A stretch of 23,000 bases of DNA from a virus, in the IMG/VR virus record IMGVR_UViG_3300028393_000351, positions 1 to 23,000 of that record; one strand, written 5' to 3'. This document shows positions 1 through 7,826 of the stretch, piece by piece. Position numbers and translations under genes: made by a program. Below the pieces are notes generated by a model, which did not search any database, was not told where the DNA came from, and saw only the letters and a list, made by a program, of their open reading frames with translations. The stretch's first letter is position 1, and each line of letters begins with the position of its first letter.

Positions 1-1
1 G

Positions 2-412
2 TTGGACAACACACCGACAGACAAAGAGGTGTGTATCATTGAGGGGCATGAGGTGGCTGTCGATGCCATAGCTAACCTCTCTCGTCTAGCAGAGTTTTTG
101 GAGCACATTAAAGCGCTTCTCGGTGGCAGACCTATTATGGTAAATAGCGCGTTTCGTTCAGAGGCGGTCAACGCTGCCGTAGGTTCTAAGCGTACTAGCG
201 ACCATAGGCGCGGTTGTGCAGCAGATATCAGGGTGCCCAACCTTACTCCTGACCAAGTAATACGCGCCATCATTGACAGCGACTTGGAATATCAGCAGGT
301 GATTCGCGAGTTTGACAGGTGGACACATGTTTCTATACCTACGTACGCTAATAGTCCTCCTAAGAAATCAGCTCTTATTATTGATAAGAACGGCACTCGC
401 CCATTTATCTAG
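2..412 (+). CDS. M15-family zinc peptidase (endolysin-like), 5' partial
   Basis: The protein resembles the peptidase M15 (D-Ala-D-Ala carboxypeptidase, C-terminal type) family, used by phages as cell-wall endopeptidases. Counting from the first complete codon at 2, the zinc-ligand pattern is visible: H68 and D75 in SDHRRGCAAD, and H109 in WTHVS. The family's SAFRS-type segment lies just before, around residues 49 to 53. The first codon is TTG, but LDNTP aligns with the interior of the family (usually preceded by an Arg-x-Gly stretch), so I read it as leucine and the gene as cut by the window edge. The gene ends at TAG 410-412, with the next gene's ribosome site directly on its stop. It probably cleaves peptidoglycan cross-links for lysis. 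A particle-borne role in entry is possible because it leads the structural block. Confidence 0.85.
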   Translation: MDNTPTDKEVCIIEGHEVAVDAIANLSRLAEFLEHIKALLGGRPIMVNSAFRSEAVNAAVGSKRTSDHRRGCAADIRVPNLTPDQVIRAIIDSDLEYQQVIREFDRWTHVSIPTYANSPPKKSALIIDKNGTRPFI

Positions 413-416
413 GGGG
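411..416 (+). promoter_or_regulatory. Ribosome binding site fixing a GTG start at 423
   Basis: AGGGGG overlaps the stop codon of the peptidase gene and stands six bases before GTG 423. The reading frame is open further upstream to an ATG at 312, but that would overlap the peptidase gene by 100 bases and lacks this site, so GTG 423 is preferred. Confidence 0.7.
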
Positions 417-422
417 AAAACC

Positions 423-2540
423 GTGCCCTTAAAAAAGATCAGCCTCAAACCCGGGGTCAACAGAGAAAACACTCGATACACCAACGAAAATGGTTGGTAC
501 GACTCCGACAAGATACGGTTCCGTCAAGGAACACCTGAAAAGATTGGTGGCTGGCAGCAAATATCTGCGGCTACTTTTCTTGGGACTTGCCGGTCTCTTT
601 GGACATGGATAACTCTTGGTGCCCAAAAGTTGATTGGTGTTGGCACCAATGTTAAGTTCTACATCTCGAATGGTGGGCAGTACTACTGCCAAACGCCGTT
701 TGAAAAAGTTAACCTATTAGGCACTAATCCGTTTACAACAGACGTTGGATCCAACCAGACTAGTAGTGCGGGGCCGTACACCATAGTTACCGTCACTGAC
801 GCAACAAGCGGCGCTAAGTTAAATAACTATGTTGACATATACAACGCACCTACTGTCAATAACGTGGTGCTTAATGGTAGTTTTTTAATTACTTTCACTG
901 GCCCCGGCTACTACAAAATTTTGGTAAAAGGTACAGCGGCCGCATCTGGCGCTGGCGGGGGCACTGGGGTGTATGTTTTCTATGAGATTGATACCGGCCC
1001 TGAGTTTGCTGTCCCCCTAACTGGCTGGGGTGCGGGTGGTTGGGGCACTGGTACTTGGGGCGTAGGCACTACTGGGGTTGACCCACTGCGCGTATGGAGC
1101 CAGTCTAACTTTGGCGAGAATTTAATTTTTGGCCCTCGCGGCGGCGGTATTTACTACTGGAACGCTAGTGTTGGCTATCGCCCTTCCGCAGCTACTGTTA
1201 CTATTGCTAGCCCAGCGGTAGTCACTTTTGCCTCTGCGTTACCTGATGGAACTGCGGTTCAACTTTTGACTACGGGCAAATTGCCTATAGGCTTAGTTCC
1301 CGGCACGGTATATTACGTAGTCGGTGCCTCCGGTATAACTTGTAAGCTCGCGGCTACGCCGGGCGGCACGCCAATCAACACATCGGGTACACAGTCGGGT
1401 ACACACTATTTATCATCCCACGGAATTAACGCAAGTAAGCTTGCTGGCGCTACAAGCGTTCCTATTAAGCAGAACTACATTATTGTTTCTGACATCAGCC
1501 GTTTTGTGTTTGTTCTAGGCTGTACTGAGTATGGATCAACATTGTTTGACCCTATGCTCATTCGCTGGGCGGATCAAGAGTCTGTAACCGACTGGGCACC
1601 AACAGCCACAAACCAAGCTGGTTTCTTGCGCCTTTCTCATGGCGCTCAAATCGTTACGGCTGTTCAATCTCGCCAAGAACTTTTGGTGTGGACAGACTCA
1701 TCGCTTTACTCCTTGCAGTACGTAGGCGCGCCTATTATTTGGAAGGCCGACATTGTTGGCGACAACATTTCTGTTGCAGGGCAGAATGCTATTTCTTTTG
1801 CTAACGGTGTGTCTTACTGGATGGGTGTAGATAAGTTCTACAAATACGATGGGCGCACCCAGACTTTGAGTTGCGACTTGCGACAGTACATCTTTGGTGA
1901 TATCAACACCTCTCAGCTTGACCAAGTGTATTCTGGTACGAACGAAGGATTTAACGAGGTCTGGTGGTTCTATTGTTCAAAAGACTCGACAAGAGTCGAC
2001 CGTTATGCAGTCTACAACTACCTTGAGAATGTTTGGTACTACGGCACGATGGGGCGTACGGCTTGGCTTGATTCTGGTTTAAGGAGCCTACCCCTTGCTG
2101 CTACGTATGCAAATAATTTAGTCGATCATGAAGTAGGTTACGATGACAACACCTCTGGCACCCCTCAGCCAATACCAGCTTTTATTACTTCTGCTGAGTT
2201 TGACATCGATGATGGTGACCACTTTATGTTTATTCGTCGTATTTTGCCGGACGTAACGTTTAGAGGTTCTACTACAGAAAACCCATCTATTAGTATGACG
2301 CTGTACCCACTAGCAAACTCAGGTTCTGGATACAACGACCCACCTACTGAGGGGGGTGTAAATTACGCTACCATAACCCGCACTGCTGAGGTTCCTGTGG
2401 AAAAGTTTACAGGGCAGGTATTTGTACGTATACGCGGACGTCAAATGGCTATAAAAGTAGCATCAACTGATCTTGGCGTCTCGTGGCAACTCGGGTCTCC
2501 ACGCTTAGATATGCGTCCTGATGGGTTTAGAGGCACCTGA
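423..2540 (+). CDS. Large phage structural protein (tail or DNA-stabilisation type)
   Basis: This 705-aa protein starts MPLKKISLKPGVNRENTRYT, followed by GWYDSDKIRFRQGTPEKIGGW. I associate that opening with phage structural proteins of the P22 gp10-like (packaged-DNA stabilisation, tail) kind. The family assignment comes from pattern memory and is not proven here. The rest is rich in Gly, Thr, Tyr and Trp with short alternating hydrophobic stretches, as expected of a beta-propeller or beta-sandwich virion protein. A Gly/Trp-rich run lies near residues 197 to 220. There is no signal peptide or membrane segment. Its stop overlaps the next start as TGATG, which implies translational coupling. 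At 705 aa it is longer than P22 gp10 (about 470 aa), so it may be a wider tail-hub or tail-tube component. Confidence 0.6.
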   Translation: MPLKKISLKPGVNRENTRYTNENGWYDSDKIRFRQGTPEKIGGWQQISAATFLGTCRSLWTWITLGAQKLIGVGTNVKFYISNGGQYYCQTPFEKVNLLGTNPFTTDVGSNQTSSAGPYTIVTVTDATSGAKLNNYVDIYNAPTVNNVVLNGSFLITFTGPGYYKILVKGTAAASGAGGGTGVYVFYEIDTGPEFAVPLTGWGAGGWGTGTWGVGTTGVDPLRVWSQSNFGENLIFGPRGGGIYYWNASVGYRPSAATVTIASPAVVTFASALPDGTAVQLLTTGKLPIGLVPGTVYYVVGASGITCKLAATPGGTPINTSGTQSGTHYLSSHGINASKLAGATSVPIKQNYIIVSDISRFVFVLGCTEYGSTLFDPMLIRWADQESVTDWAPTATNQAGFLRLSHGAQIVTAVQSRQELLVWTDSSLYSLQYVGAPIIWKADIVGDNISVAGQNAISFANGVSYWMGVDKFYKYDGRTQTLSCDLRQYIFGDINTSQLDQVYSGTNEGFNEVWWFYCSKDSTRVDRYAVYNYLENVWYYGTMGRTAWLDSGLRSLPLAATYANNLVDHEVGYDDNTSGTPQPIPAFITSAEFDIDDGDHFMFIRRILPDVTFRGSTTENPSISMTLYPLANSGSGYNDPPTEGGVNYATITRTAEVPVEKFTGQVFVRIRGRQMAIKVASTDLGVSWQLGSPRLDMRPDGFRGT

Positions 2541-2851
2541 TGAAAAATTATGTCAATCAAGTAGTTCCCCCAGCTTTACCATTAGCACGGGATGAATACG
2601 AGCGTGCATACCAAGATCAGCTTAACAACGTCTTACGTTTGTACTTTGTGCAGCTAAACGCTATTGTTAATGCGTTACATATCCCCACTACGTATATAGT
2701 AGCAGACTTACCAAGCGCGGCTGGCCTTGGAGTAGGGGCTAGGTCTTTTGCAACTGATGCAACTGGCCCTACGTTTGGCTCTATAGTTGTAGGCGGTGGA
2801 TCGACTAAAGTACCTGTATATTCAGACGGAACCAATTGGAGAGTGGGATGA
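2540..2851 (+). CDS. Small phage fibre- or tail-associated protein
   Basis: This 103-aa protein has an N-terminal helical half (residues about 15 to 45, DEYERAYQDQLNNVLRLYF). Its C-terminal half ends in VGGGSTKVPVYSDGTNWRVG. That ending resembles the end of many phage tail-fibre or receptor-binding segments, where a glycine-rich turn precedes V-x-V-Y-SDGT-x-WR. The start ATG 2540 overlaps the upstream stop, and GAGG at 2530-2533 stands six bases before it. The stop overlaps the next ATG as ATGA, so three genes in a row are translationally coupled. It probably attaches to the tail or caps a fibre, but the precise role is not known. Confidence 0.6.
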   Translation: MKNYVNQVVPPALPLARDEYERAYQDQLNNVLRLYFVQLNAIVNALHIPTTYIVADLPSAAGLGVGARSFATDATGPTFGSIVVGGGSTKVPVYSDGTNWRVG

Positions 2852-3312
2852 AGCCGCATCACGTTAACAGCAAACAGCACATGCTGTCTAACAACGACAT
2901 ATTGTTAGTAGCTGCTCACGATCACCCAGAGGTTGCGGAGCAAGCGTACAAGAAAGCGGGAAGTCCACCACAAGCTACGCCAGAGTTGTTGTTGTATACG
3001 ATCTTTAATCAGTTGTTTGTACAACCAAATGTCATTAGATTGCGGGAGGGCAACACGCTTGCCACATTAACTCCAGCGGAAAACGAAGAGGCGCTCTTCC
3101 TAATGTTTGATGCAGACAGCCCAAACAACACTGTAAACAACATTGCACAGTGCATTGAAGCAGCGCGAAAGATGGGGTTTAAAAAGCTATTCGCACAATC
3201 TGACAAGCCTATAGTTAACAAGATGGTTCAAAGAGCCGTTGGAAAACTTAAAGGTAAGCACTCTTTTGTGATTAGGGGCAAATCCATGGTATTGGAGTTT
3301 GCAAATGTGTAA
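2848..3312 (+). CDS. Conserved-looking phage protein of unknown function
   Basis: This 154-aa soluble protein has no signal peptide or membrane segment. I chose ATG 2848 because GGAG at 2838-2841 lies six bases upstream and the ATG overlaps the previous stop (ATGA). An in-frame ATG at 2836 has no such site. The central part (about residues 70 to 120) alternates strand and helix: EEALFLMFDAD, then NNIAQCIEAARKMGFKKLF. This layout recalls a small alpha/beta or degenerate acyltransferase fold, but no catalytic motif can be read. Position between a fibre-like gene and ejection-type genes suggests a virion or assembly role. This is inferred from context only. Confidence 0.6.
   Translation: MKPHHVNSKQHMLSNNDILLVAAHDHPEVAEQAYKKAGSPPQATPELLLYTIFNQLFVQPNVIRLREGNTLATLTPAENEEALFLMFDADSPNNTVNNIAQCIEAARKMGFKKLFAQSDKPIVNKMVQRAVGKLKGKHSFVIRGKSMVLEFANV
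3294..3297 (+). promoter_or_regulatory. Ribosome binding site fixing the ATG start at 3305
   Basis: GGAG lies seven bases before ATG 3305, inside the end of the previous gene. It favours this ATG over the in-frame TTG at 3299, which would sit only one base beyond the site. Confidence 0.7.
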
Positions 3313-5902
3313 TCCACTTGAAGCGGTATCGAACGCTGTATCGCAAGCTTGGAACACAGTCACGGGGACTATTAGCCAAATCATTAGCAACCCCCTGCCA
3401 GTCATCACAATGGCGGCAGCGACATGGGCGCTTGGGCCATCGGGCGCAGGATTAGTTTCTGCCGCCACTGCGCCAGTTTTAGCAGCGGGAACCATCACTG
3501 CGATTCAGGGCGGGAACATTGGACAGATCGCCAAAAATTCCTTATTGGCTTATGGAGCCAATAACTTTGCGGGCCCCACTGGTATTGGAGATGTGACTAG
3601 CTATGTGGGTTCGCAAATAGGCGGAACTGCTGGGGCTATGACTACGGCTGGATTGAACAATGCGTTCTTTAATTCCACAGTTGCGGCGGTGGGCGGGGGA
3701 AATATAGCGCATGCGTTTGGCACTGGGTTTGTAGGAGGTGCTGCCGGTTCCCTCGCTAACACTGCATTCACCTCGGACACGGGGAAAAGTTTTTTTGGGG
3801 ATATGCAAAGCACATTTGGCTTAAGCAATACCCAAATGAAGTACATCCAAGGCGCGACTTTAGCGACTTCTACGGCTGCTTTATCTGGACAAGATCCAAC
3901 AAGGGCCTTGGGAAATTACATTGCACAAAACATTTCCAACTATGGCAAAAAAGAATTCAATGAGTTCCTCGACTCCGCAAAGAAGTCATATCAAAATCTA
4001 GACTCTAGTAGCAGTAGTTTAAAAACTTCCCAAGGAAATTACGAAGCGATTAAGTCTCAATACGATAGCCAGTTATCTACCGCAGAACAACTGCGTACGT
4101 CCATTAATGCAGGCAATGCGGAAATGAAGGATGTTATAGATAACAACTATACGCCATTTAAAAATAACTATGATACAGCAATTGGATACATAAACGAGGC
4201 CAAAGGAAATTACGACGCTTGGAAATCATCGTACGATGTCTGGATGGAATATTATAATCGCTATGCCCCGCTGAACTTTCCGGGCAAAAACGAATACATG
4301 AATATGCTTGTGAATGGTATTAATGATCACATAAGAGTGTGTAACGAACAAGCAACTTACATACAAAACACAACTGCGTATGCTAATAAGTTATATGAAG
4401 ATAACAAGCCTACAATTGATTATCTTAATAGTAAAAAAGCAGAAATAGAGCAGCAAGTTTCACGGTTTCAATCAATTAAGACTGACATCGAATCACCAAA
4501 TGGTTCAAATTTGGCTTCACAGCTTCTTAACGCATCGAACGATCTTCAGGCAAAATTTGATCAATTTACCGCTGCAAAACAGAGCGTAGACAATATATCA
4601 AGCCAATACGTCACTAAGCTAGCTGACATTGGGGGCCATGAAGCAGAAGCTCAGCAACAAGCAGAAGCCCAAAGACAAGCTGAAGAGGCTCAACGACAAG
4701 CAGAAGCTCAAAGACAAGCTGAGGCGGAAGCAGCTAGACAAGCGGAAGAAGCCCGTGCTGCCGCCCAAGCTGAAGCTGACCGACAGGCTGAATTAGCACG
4801 CACGCAACATGATGCAGAAGAAAGAGCCAAGGCAGAAGAACTCCGTAGAATAGCCCAAGAAGAGGCTGATAAACATGCAGAGATTGTCCGACAAGCTGAA
4901 GAAGCTCAACGACAAGCTGAGGCCCAAAGGCAAGCTGAAGAAGCCCAAAAGCAAGCTGAAGAAGCCCAAAGGCAAGCTGAAGAAGCCCAAAGGCAAGCTG
5001 AAGCCCAAAAACAAGCTGAAGCCCAGAAGCAGCCAGAGCCCCCTGCCGAGACTGTGCAACCTCCCACTGAGACTGTAGAGCCCCCTGCCGAGACTGTGCA
5101 ACCTCCCACTGAGACTGTAGAGCCCCCTGCCGAGACTGTGCAACCGCCCACTGAGACTGTGCAACCTCCCGGCGCTGTATACGATGTTAATGATACGGAC
5201 ATAGGGTCTGAAACTGGGTCTGAAACTGTAACAACCAGCCCCGGTGAAGAAGTAATTCCAGAAATACCGGAAGAGACTTGGACTCCTCCTACAGGGCTCC
5301 CCGATGCAAATATATCGACTGGGATTGACAACGAAGGGGCTGATTTGGGGGGTGGCACGGAATTTAATCGTGACCAATTCTATAGAGACATAGGTATTGA
5401 TCCAGCCTCCATGAAAGACGAGCCACCTATGTCTCAAGAAGATATAGATGCGATTATTCGGGGGGAAAACGTACCTGTTCATACAGCTAATGGCACGGTA
5501 AATATATTTGGTGGAAAAGTAGTTACCCCAAAACCCGTAACACCTACGCCTAAGCCAACTACGACTACGCCAACTACGACTACGCCAACTACGACTACGC
5601 CAACTACGACTACGCCAACTACTACGGCACCGGTGCAAAACACCCCAAGGTCAAATGTACTGCTTGCGGCCCTTATGGATAGCTTAAATCAGGGGCAGGG
5701 GCAACAAGTCCAGCAGGGGCAAGGGCAGAACCAAGGTCAACAAGGGCCAAAACCTGCGGACATCAGCTACGTTTTCGACTGGAGTAGCATTTTTGCTAAC
5801 CCTGCGCAGGAAAATAGGTTTGTGACTCCATACGCACAAGGTGGTCTTGTTGACGACACTGGTGATATAAACACTGAATTGTTAAAAATCTTGAGGGGCT
5901 AA
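3305..5902 (+). CDS. Internal virion / ejection-type protein with coiled coil and tandem repeats
   Basis: This 865-aa modular protein begins MCNPLEAVSNAVSQAWNTVT. Residues about 30 to 160 are Gly/Ala-rich and hydrophobic, like membrane-active parts of phage ejection proteins. A Lys/Asn/Tyr-rich predicted coiled coil follows (about 215 to 445). Next is an Ala-Glu-Gln-Arg repeat region resembling the TolA helical stalk (about 446 to 575). Three copies of a 14-residue Pro/Glu/Thr unit follow (578 to 619), then a Thr-Pro tract (about 750 to 775) and a Gly/Gln tract (about 795 to 818). The C-terminus is YAQGGLVDD followed by TELLKILRG. It overlaps the upstream gene by eight bases. I infer a particle protein that may enter the host with the DNA. 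A tape-measure-like or fibre role is an alternative. The middle looks more AT-rich than its neighbours. Confidence 0.65.
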   Translation: MCNPLEAVSNAVSQAWNTVTGTISQIISNPLPVITMAAATWALGPSGAGLVSAATAPVLAAGTITAIQGGNIGQIAKNSLLAYGANNFAGPTGIGDVTSYVGSQIGGTAGAMTTAGLNNAFFNSTVAAVGGGNIAHAFGTGFVGGAAGSLANTAFTSDTGKSFFGDMQSTFGLSNTQMKYIQGATLATSTAALSGQDPTRALGNYIAQNISNYGKKEFNEFLDSAKKSYQNLDSSSSSLKTSQGNYEAIKSQYDSQLSTAEQLRTSINAGNAEMKDVIDNNYTPFKNNYDTAIGYINEAKGNYDAWKSSYDVWMEYYNRYAPLNFPGKNEYMNMLVNGINDHIRVCNEQATYIQNTTAYANKLYEDNKPTIDYLNSKKAEIEQQVSRFQSIKTDIESPNGSNLASQLLNASNDLQAKFDQFTAAKQSVDNISSQYVTKLADIGGHEAEAQQQAEAQRQAEEAQRQAEAQRQAEAEAARQAEEARAAAQAEADRQAELARTQHDAEERAKAEELRRIAQEEADKHAEIVRQAEEAQRQAEAQRQAEEAQKQAEEAQRQAEEAQRQAEAQKQAEAQKQPEPPAETVQPPTETVEPPAETVQPPTETVEPPAETVQPPTETVQPPGAVYDVNDTDIGSETGSETVTTSPGEEVIPEIPEETWTPPTGLPDANISTGIDNEGADLGGGTEFNRDQFYRDIGIDPASMKDEPPMSQEDIDAIIRGENVPVHTANGTVNIFGGKVVTPKPVTPTPKPTTTTPTTTTPTTTTPTTTTPTTTAPVQNTPRSNVLLAALMDSLNQGQGQQVQQGQGQNQGQQGPKPADISYVFDWSSIFANPAQENRFVTPYAQGGLVDDTGDINTELLKILRG
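4640..5034 (+). repeat. Degenerate coding repeat (Ala-Glu-Gln-Arg helical stalk)
   Basis: The sequence repeatedly encodes Q-A-E-A-Q-R and Q-A-E-E-A-Q-R units. Near-identical DNA such as caagctgaagaagcccaaag recurs several times between about 4900 and 5020. The product should be a long charged single helix or coiled coil like the middle domain of TolA. Long open frames on the opposite strand here are an effect of the repeat. Confidence 0.75.
5036..5161 (+). repeat. Three tandem 42-bp units encoding a Pro/Glu/Thr repeat
   Basis: Three head-to-tail 42-bp copies lie at 5036-5077, 5078-5119 and 5120-5161, each encoding EPPAETVQPPTETV. The first two are identical and the third differs only at two silent codon positions (CCT to CCG and the final GTA to GTG). 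Such near-identity suggests recent unit duplication or continuing homogenisation. Confidence 0.9.
5555..5626 (+). repeat. 15-bp tandem repeat encoding a Thr-Pro tract
   Basis: Four perfect copies of ccaactacgactacg run from 5555 to 5614, followed by a shortened copy to 5626. They encode repeated P-T-T-T-T, a flexible, possibly extended linker. Exact 15-bp repeats can change copy number by slippage without breaking the frame. Confidence 0.9.
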
Positions 5903-5904
5903 AA

Positions 5905-6915
5905 ATGGATGTACCAGACTACACAGATTACCCGGGGCTTGACAGCGATACTAGTAATTGGACGCCCATAGCACTACCAAACGGTTCGTTCATCTACGAA
6001 GATAACGGTTCTTATGTTGACAAAAATGGGTATGCAGTAAGTCCCGATGGGTCTTTTCTTTATACCCCGGAAGAACAGGCATTAATTGACGCTCAGACCA
6101 AAGCGGAAAATCAACTTGGCGGAGTTCCGGGTTCAAGCGCTACAGGTGGTATAGATTTTTCTTCAACCATAAAGAACATAGGCACTGATGCCTTTAACGC
6201 CGTCAAAAGTTTATACACTAAAAAAGTTAACGGGCAGGATGTAACAGATTGGCGAGCAATTGCTGCTACCGCCGGTGGTTTGTATGGCTTATCCCAAAGC
6301 CAGAAGCCACAAGATAAAACAGGTTATCTAGGTGGTATCCCTAAGTATGAGGCCGTGCGTGAGCAAGTAGCTAACACTTATGACCCTAACCGACGCCCCG
6401 GAAGTGCCGCGCAAACCTACTTTACCAATACAAAATATGTTGCACCTGAGAACACTGGTGCCGCACGCGCCGCTGCCGTAGGGGAAGCCGCTGGTTTAGA
6501 AGCCCTAAACAAAGCCAATCCGGCACAACAATCGCGCCCGGTTCTACAAGCTGGTGCGCTTCAAACGCAGCCTACGTCGTTGGTAGCTGGAGATGCGCCT
6601 GTGCCACAGTACGCTGCCGGAGGTATTGCTGGGCTACCCAAGAGCGGAGCCAAAGCATCACAAGGTCGATATTTAAGTGGTGAAACCGATGGTATGGCTG
6701 ATAAAATACCGGCAAAGATTGACGGTAAACAAGAAGCTAAGTTAAGTCACGGGGAGTTTGTTATTCCAGCGGACGTAGTTGGGCACCTTGGTAACGGCAA
6801 TTCCGAAGCTGGCGCAAAGCGCCTTTACGAAATGATGGATCGAATTAGGCATGCTCGCACGGGTACAACCAAACAAGGCAAGCAAATTAACTCCGACAAA
6901 TTTTTACCCAAGTGA
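5905..6915 (+). CDS. Internal virion-type protein with conserved C-terminal GEFVIPADVV domain
   Basis: This 336-aa protein follows the previous stop by two bases, with GAGGGG (5893-5898) six bases before ATG 5905. The N-terminal part (about 1 to 100) is acidic and rich in Asp, Tyr and Gly. The middle is probably disordered, with Ala and Gln. Around residues 235 to 240 it has YAAGGI, a motif shared with two neighbouring virion-type genes. The last 80 or so residues form a distinct segment containing DGMADKIPAKIDGKQEAKLS, HGEFVIPADVVGHLG and TGTTKQGKQINSDKFLP. I recognise this arrangement as a recurring C-terminal domain in phage structural or ejection proteins, without a known biochemical role. 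No catalytic motif or membrane helix is seen. Confidence 0.65.
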   Translation: MDVPDYTDYPGLDSDTSNWTPIALPNGSFIYEDNGSYVDKNGYAVSPDGSFLYTPEEQALIDAQTKAENQLGGVPGSSATGGIDFSSTIKNIGTDAFNAVKSLYTKKVNGQDVTDWRAIAATAGGLYGLSQSQKPQDKTGYLGGIPKYEAVREQVANTYDPNRRPGSAAQTYFTNTKYVAPENTGAARAAAVGEAAGLEALNKANPAQQSRPVLQAGALQTQPTSLVAGDAPVPQYAAGGIAGLPKSGAKASQGRYLSGETDGMADKIPAKIDGKQEAKLSHGEFVIPADVVGHLGNGNSEAGAKRLYEMMDRIRHARTGTTKQGKQINSDKFLPK

Positions 6916-6923
6916 GGTAGTAC

Positions 6924-7817
6924 ATGACAAACCCCGCAGCACCTAGAGTTTCCGATTCCGCCGCCCAAACTGGGGTCGGGTTAAATACCGGAACCGAGTC
7001 ATCCCTATCTAATTGGGCTGGGCCGTATGTAACGGACATGCTGGGTAAAGGGCAAGCCCTGTCTAACCAAGGGTATCAAGCTTACGGTGGCCCCCTGACT
7101 GCTGGTTCGTCCGCCTTACAGAATACGGCGTTTCAAGGGATTGCTGGGTTGGCGGTACCTACTGACCAGATGGGTGCATTTAACCCGCAGTCGTTTACTG
7201 GGGACGGCACTGCACAAAAGTACATGAATCCGTACTTGCAGATGGCACTTGACCCACAGATGGCAGAATTACAACGGCAGAATGACATCGCCAATATGAA
7301 AACCAACTCCCAGTTCACGCAAGCTGGTGGTTTTGGTGGGGGTCGTCAGGCTGTGGCAAACACTGAAAATCAGCGCAACATGCTCCAGCAAATGAACACT
7401 ACCTTGGGTCAAGGCTACTCCACTGCATACGACAAAGCTGCGCAGCAGTTCAATACTGAGCAAGGCCGTGGGCAGTCCGCACAGGATGCCGCTAACGCTT
7501 ATGGTCTGAGTGCACTTCAGAAACAAGCTGATCTTGGTCAAACGCAACGTGATATTGAACAGCAAGGCATTACCGCAGATGTCAATGAGTTCAACACCCA
7601 GCGTGAGTACCCGTACAAGCAAGTGCAGTACCAGCAATCGTTACTGCAAGGGTTGCCACTTCAGTCCCAAACCTACTCATACTCACAACCCAGCGCACTA
7701 TCGCAAGTCCTTGGGCAAAGTGGCGGTATTATGGACTTGTACGACCGAATTTTTGGTTCGAGCAATACAACATCCTCGGGTACAACAGGCACAGGCACAG
7801 GCACAACCGCGAAATAA
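6924..7817 (+). CDS. Probable internal virion protein of unknown function
   Basis: This 297-aa protein is rich in Gln, Gly, Ala and Asn and lacks a signal peptide. GAGGT at 6914-6918 precedes ATG 6924 by five bases. A segment near residues 92 to 115 reads KYMNPYLQMALDPQMAELQR. It is followed by a helical Gln-rich stretch and QAGGFGGGRQAVA near 132 to 145. This layout, with a tyrosine-containing helix start, a long amphipathic helix and a Gly turn, is one I associate with small particle proteins next to large ejection proteins. The C-terminus is low-complexity Ser/Thr/Gly encoded partly by an acaggc repeat. Function is inferred from location between other virion genes. A chaperone or scaffold role is not excluded. 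Confidence 0.6.
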   Translation: MTNPAAPRVSDSAAQTGVGLNTGTESSLSNWAGPYVTDMLGKGQALSNQGYQAYGGPLTAGSSALQNTAFQGIAGLAVPTDQMGAFNPQSFTGDGTAQKYMNPYLQMALDPQMAELQRQNDIANMKTNSQFTQAGGFGGGRQAVANTENQRNMLQQMNTTLGQGYSTAYDKAAQQFNTEQGRGQSAQDAANAYGLSALQKQADLGQTQRDIEQQGITADVNEFNTQREYPYKQVQYQQSLLQGLPLQSQTYSYSQPSALSQVLGQSGGIMDLYDRIFGSSNTTSSGTTGTGTGTTAK

Positions 7818-7826
7818 GGACACGAC

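Noticed and set aside
312-422. Upstream extension of the structural gene to ATG 312
   Set aside because: It would overlap the peptidase gene by 100 bases and encodes a Leu-rich stretch unlike the rest; the ribosome site points to GTG 423.
5036-5626. Possible CRISPR-like or origin-type iterons
   Set aside because: The repeats are head-to-tail, without spacers, are multiples of three and keep the reading frame, so they are coding repeats.
4793-5638. Long minus-strand open frame (281 codons) opposite the repeat region
   Set aside because: It follows from the low-complexity repeats on the plus strand; the product is Arg/Ser/Leu repeats without start context, and it lies wholly within a real gene.
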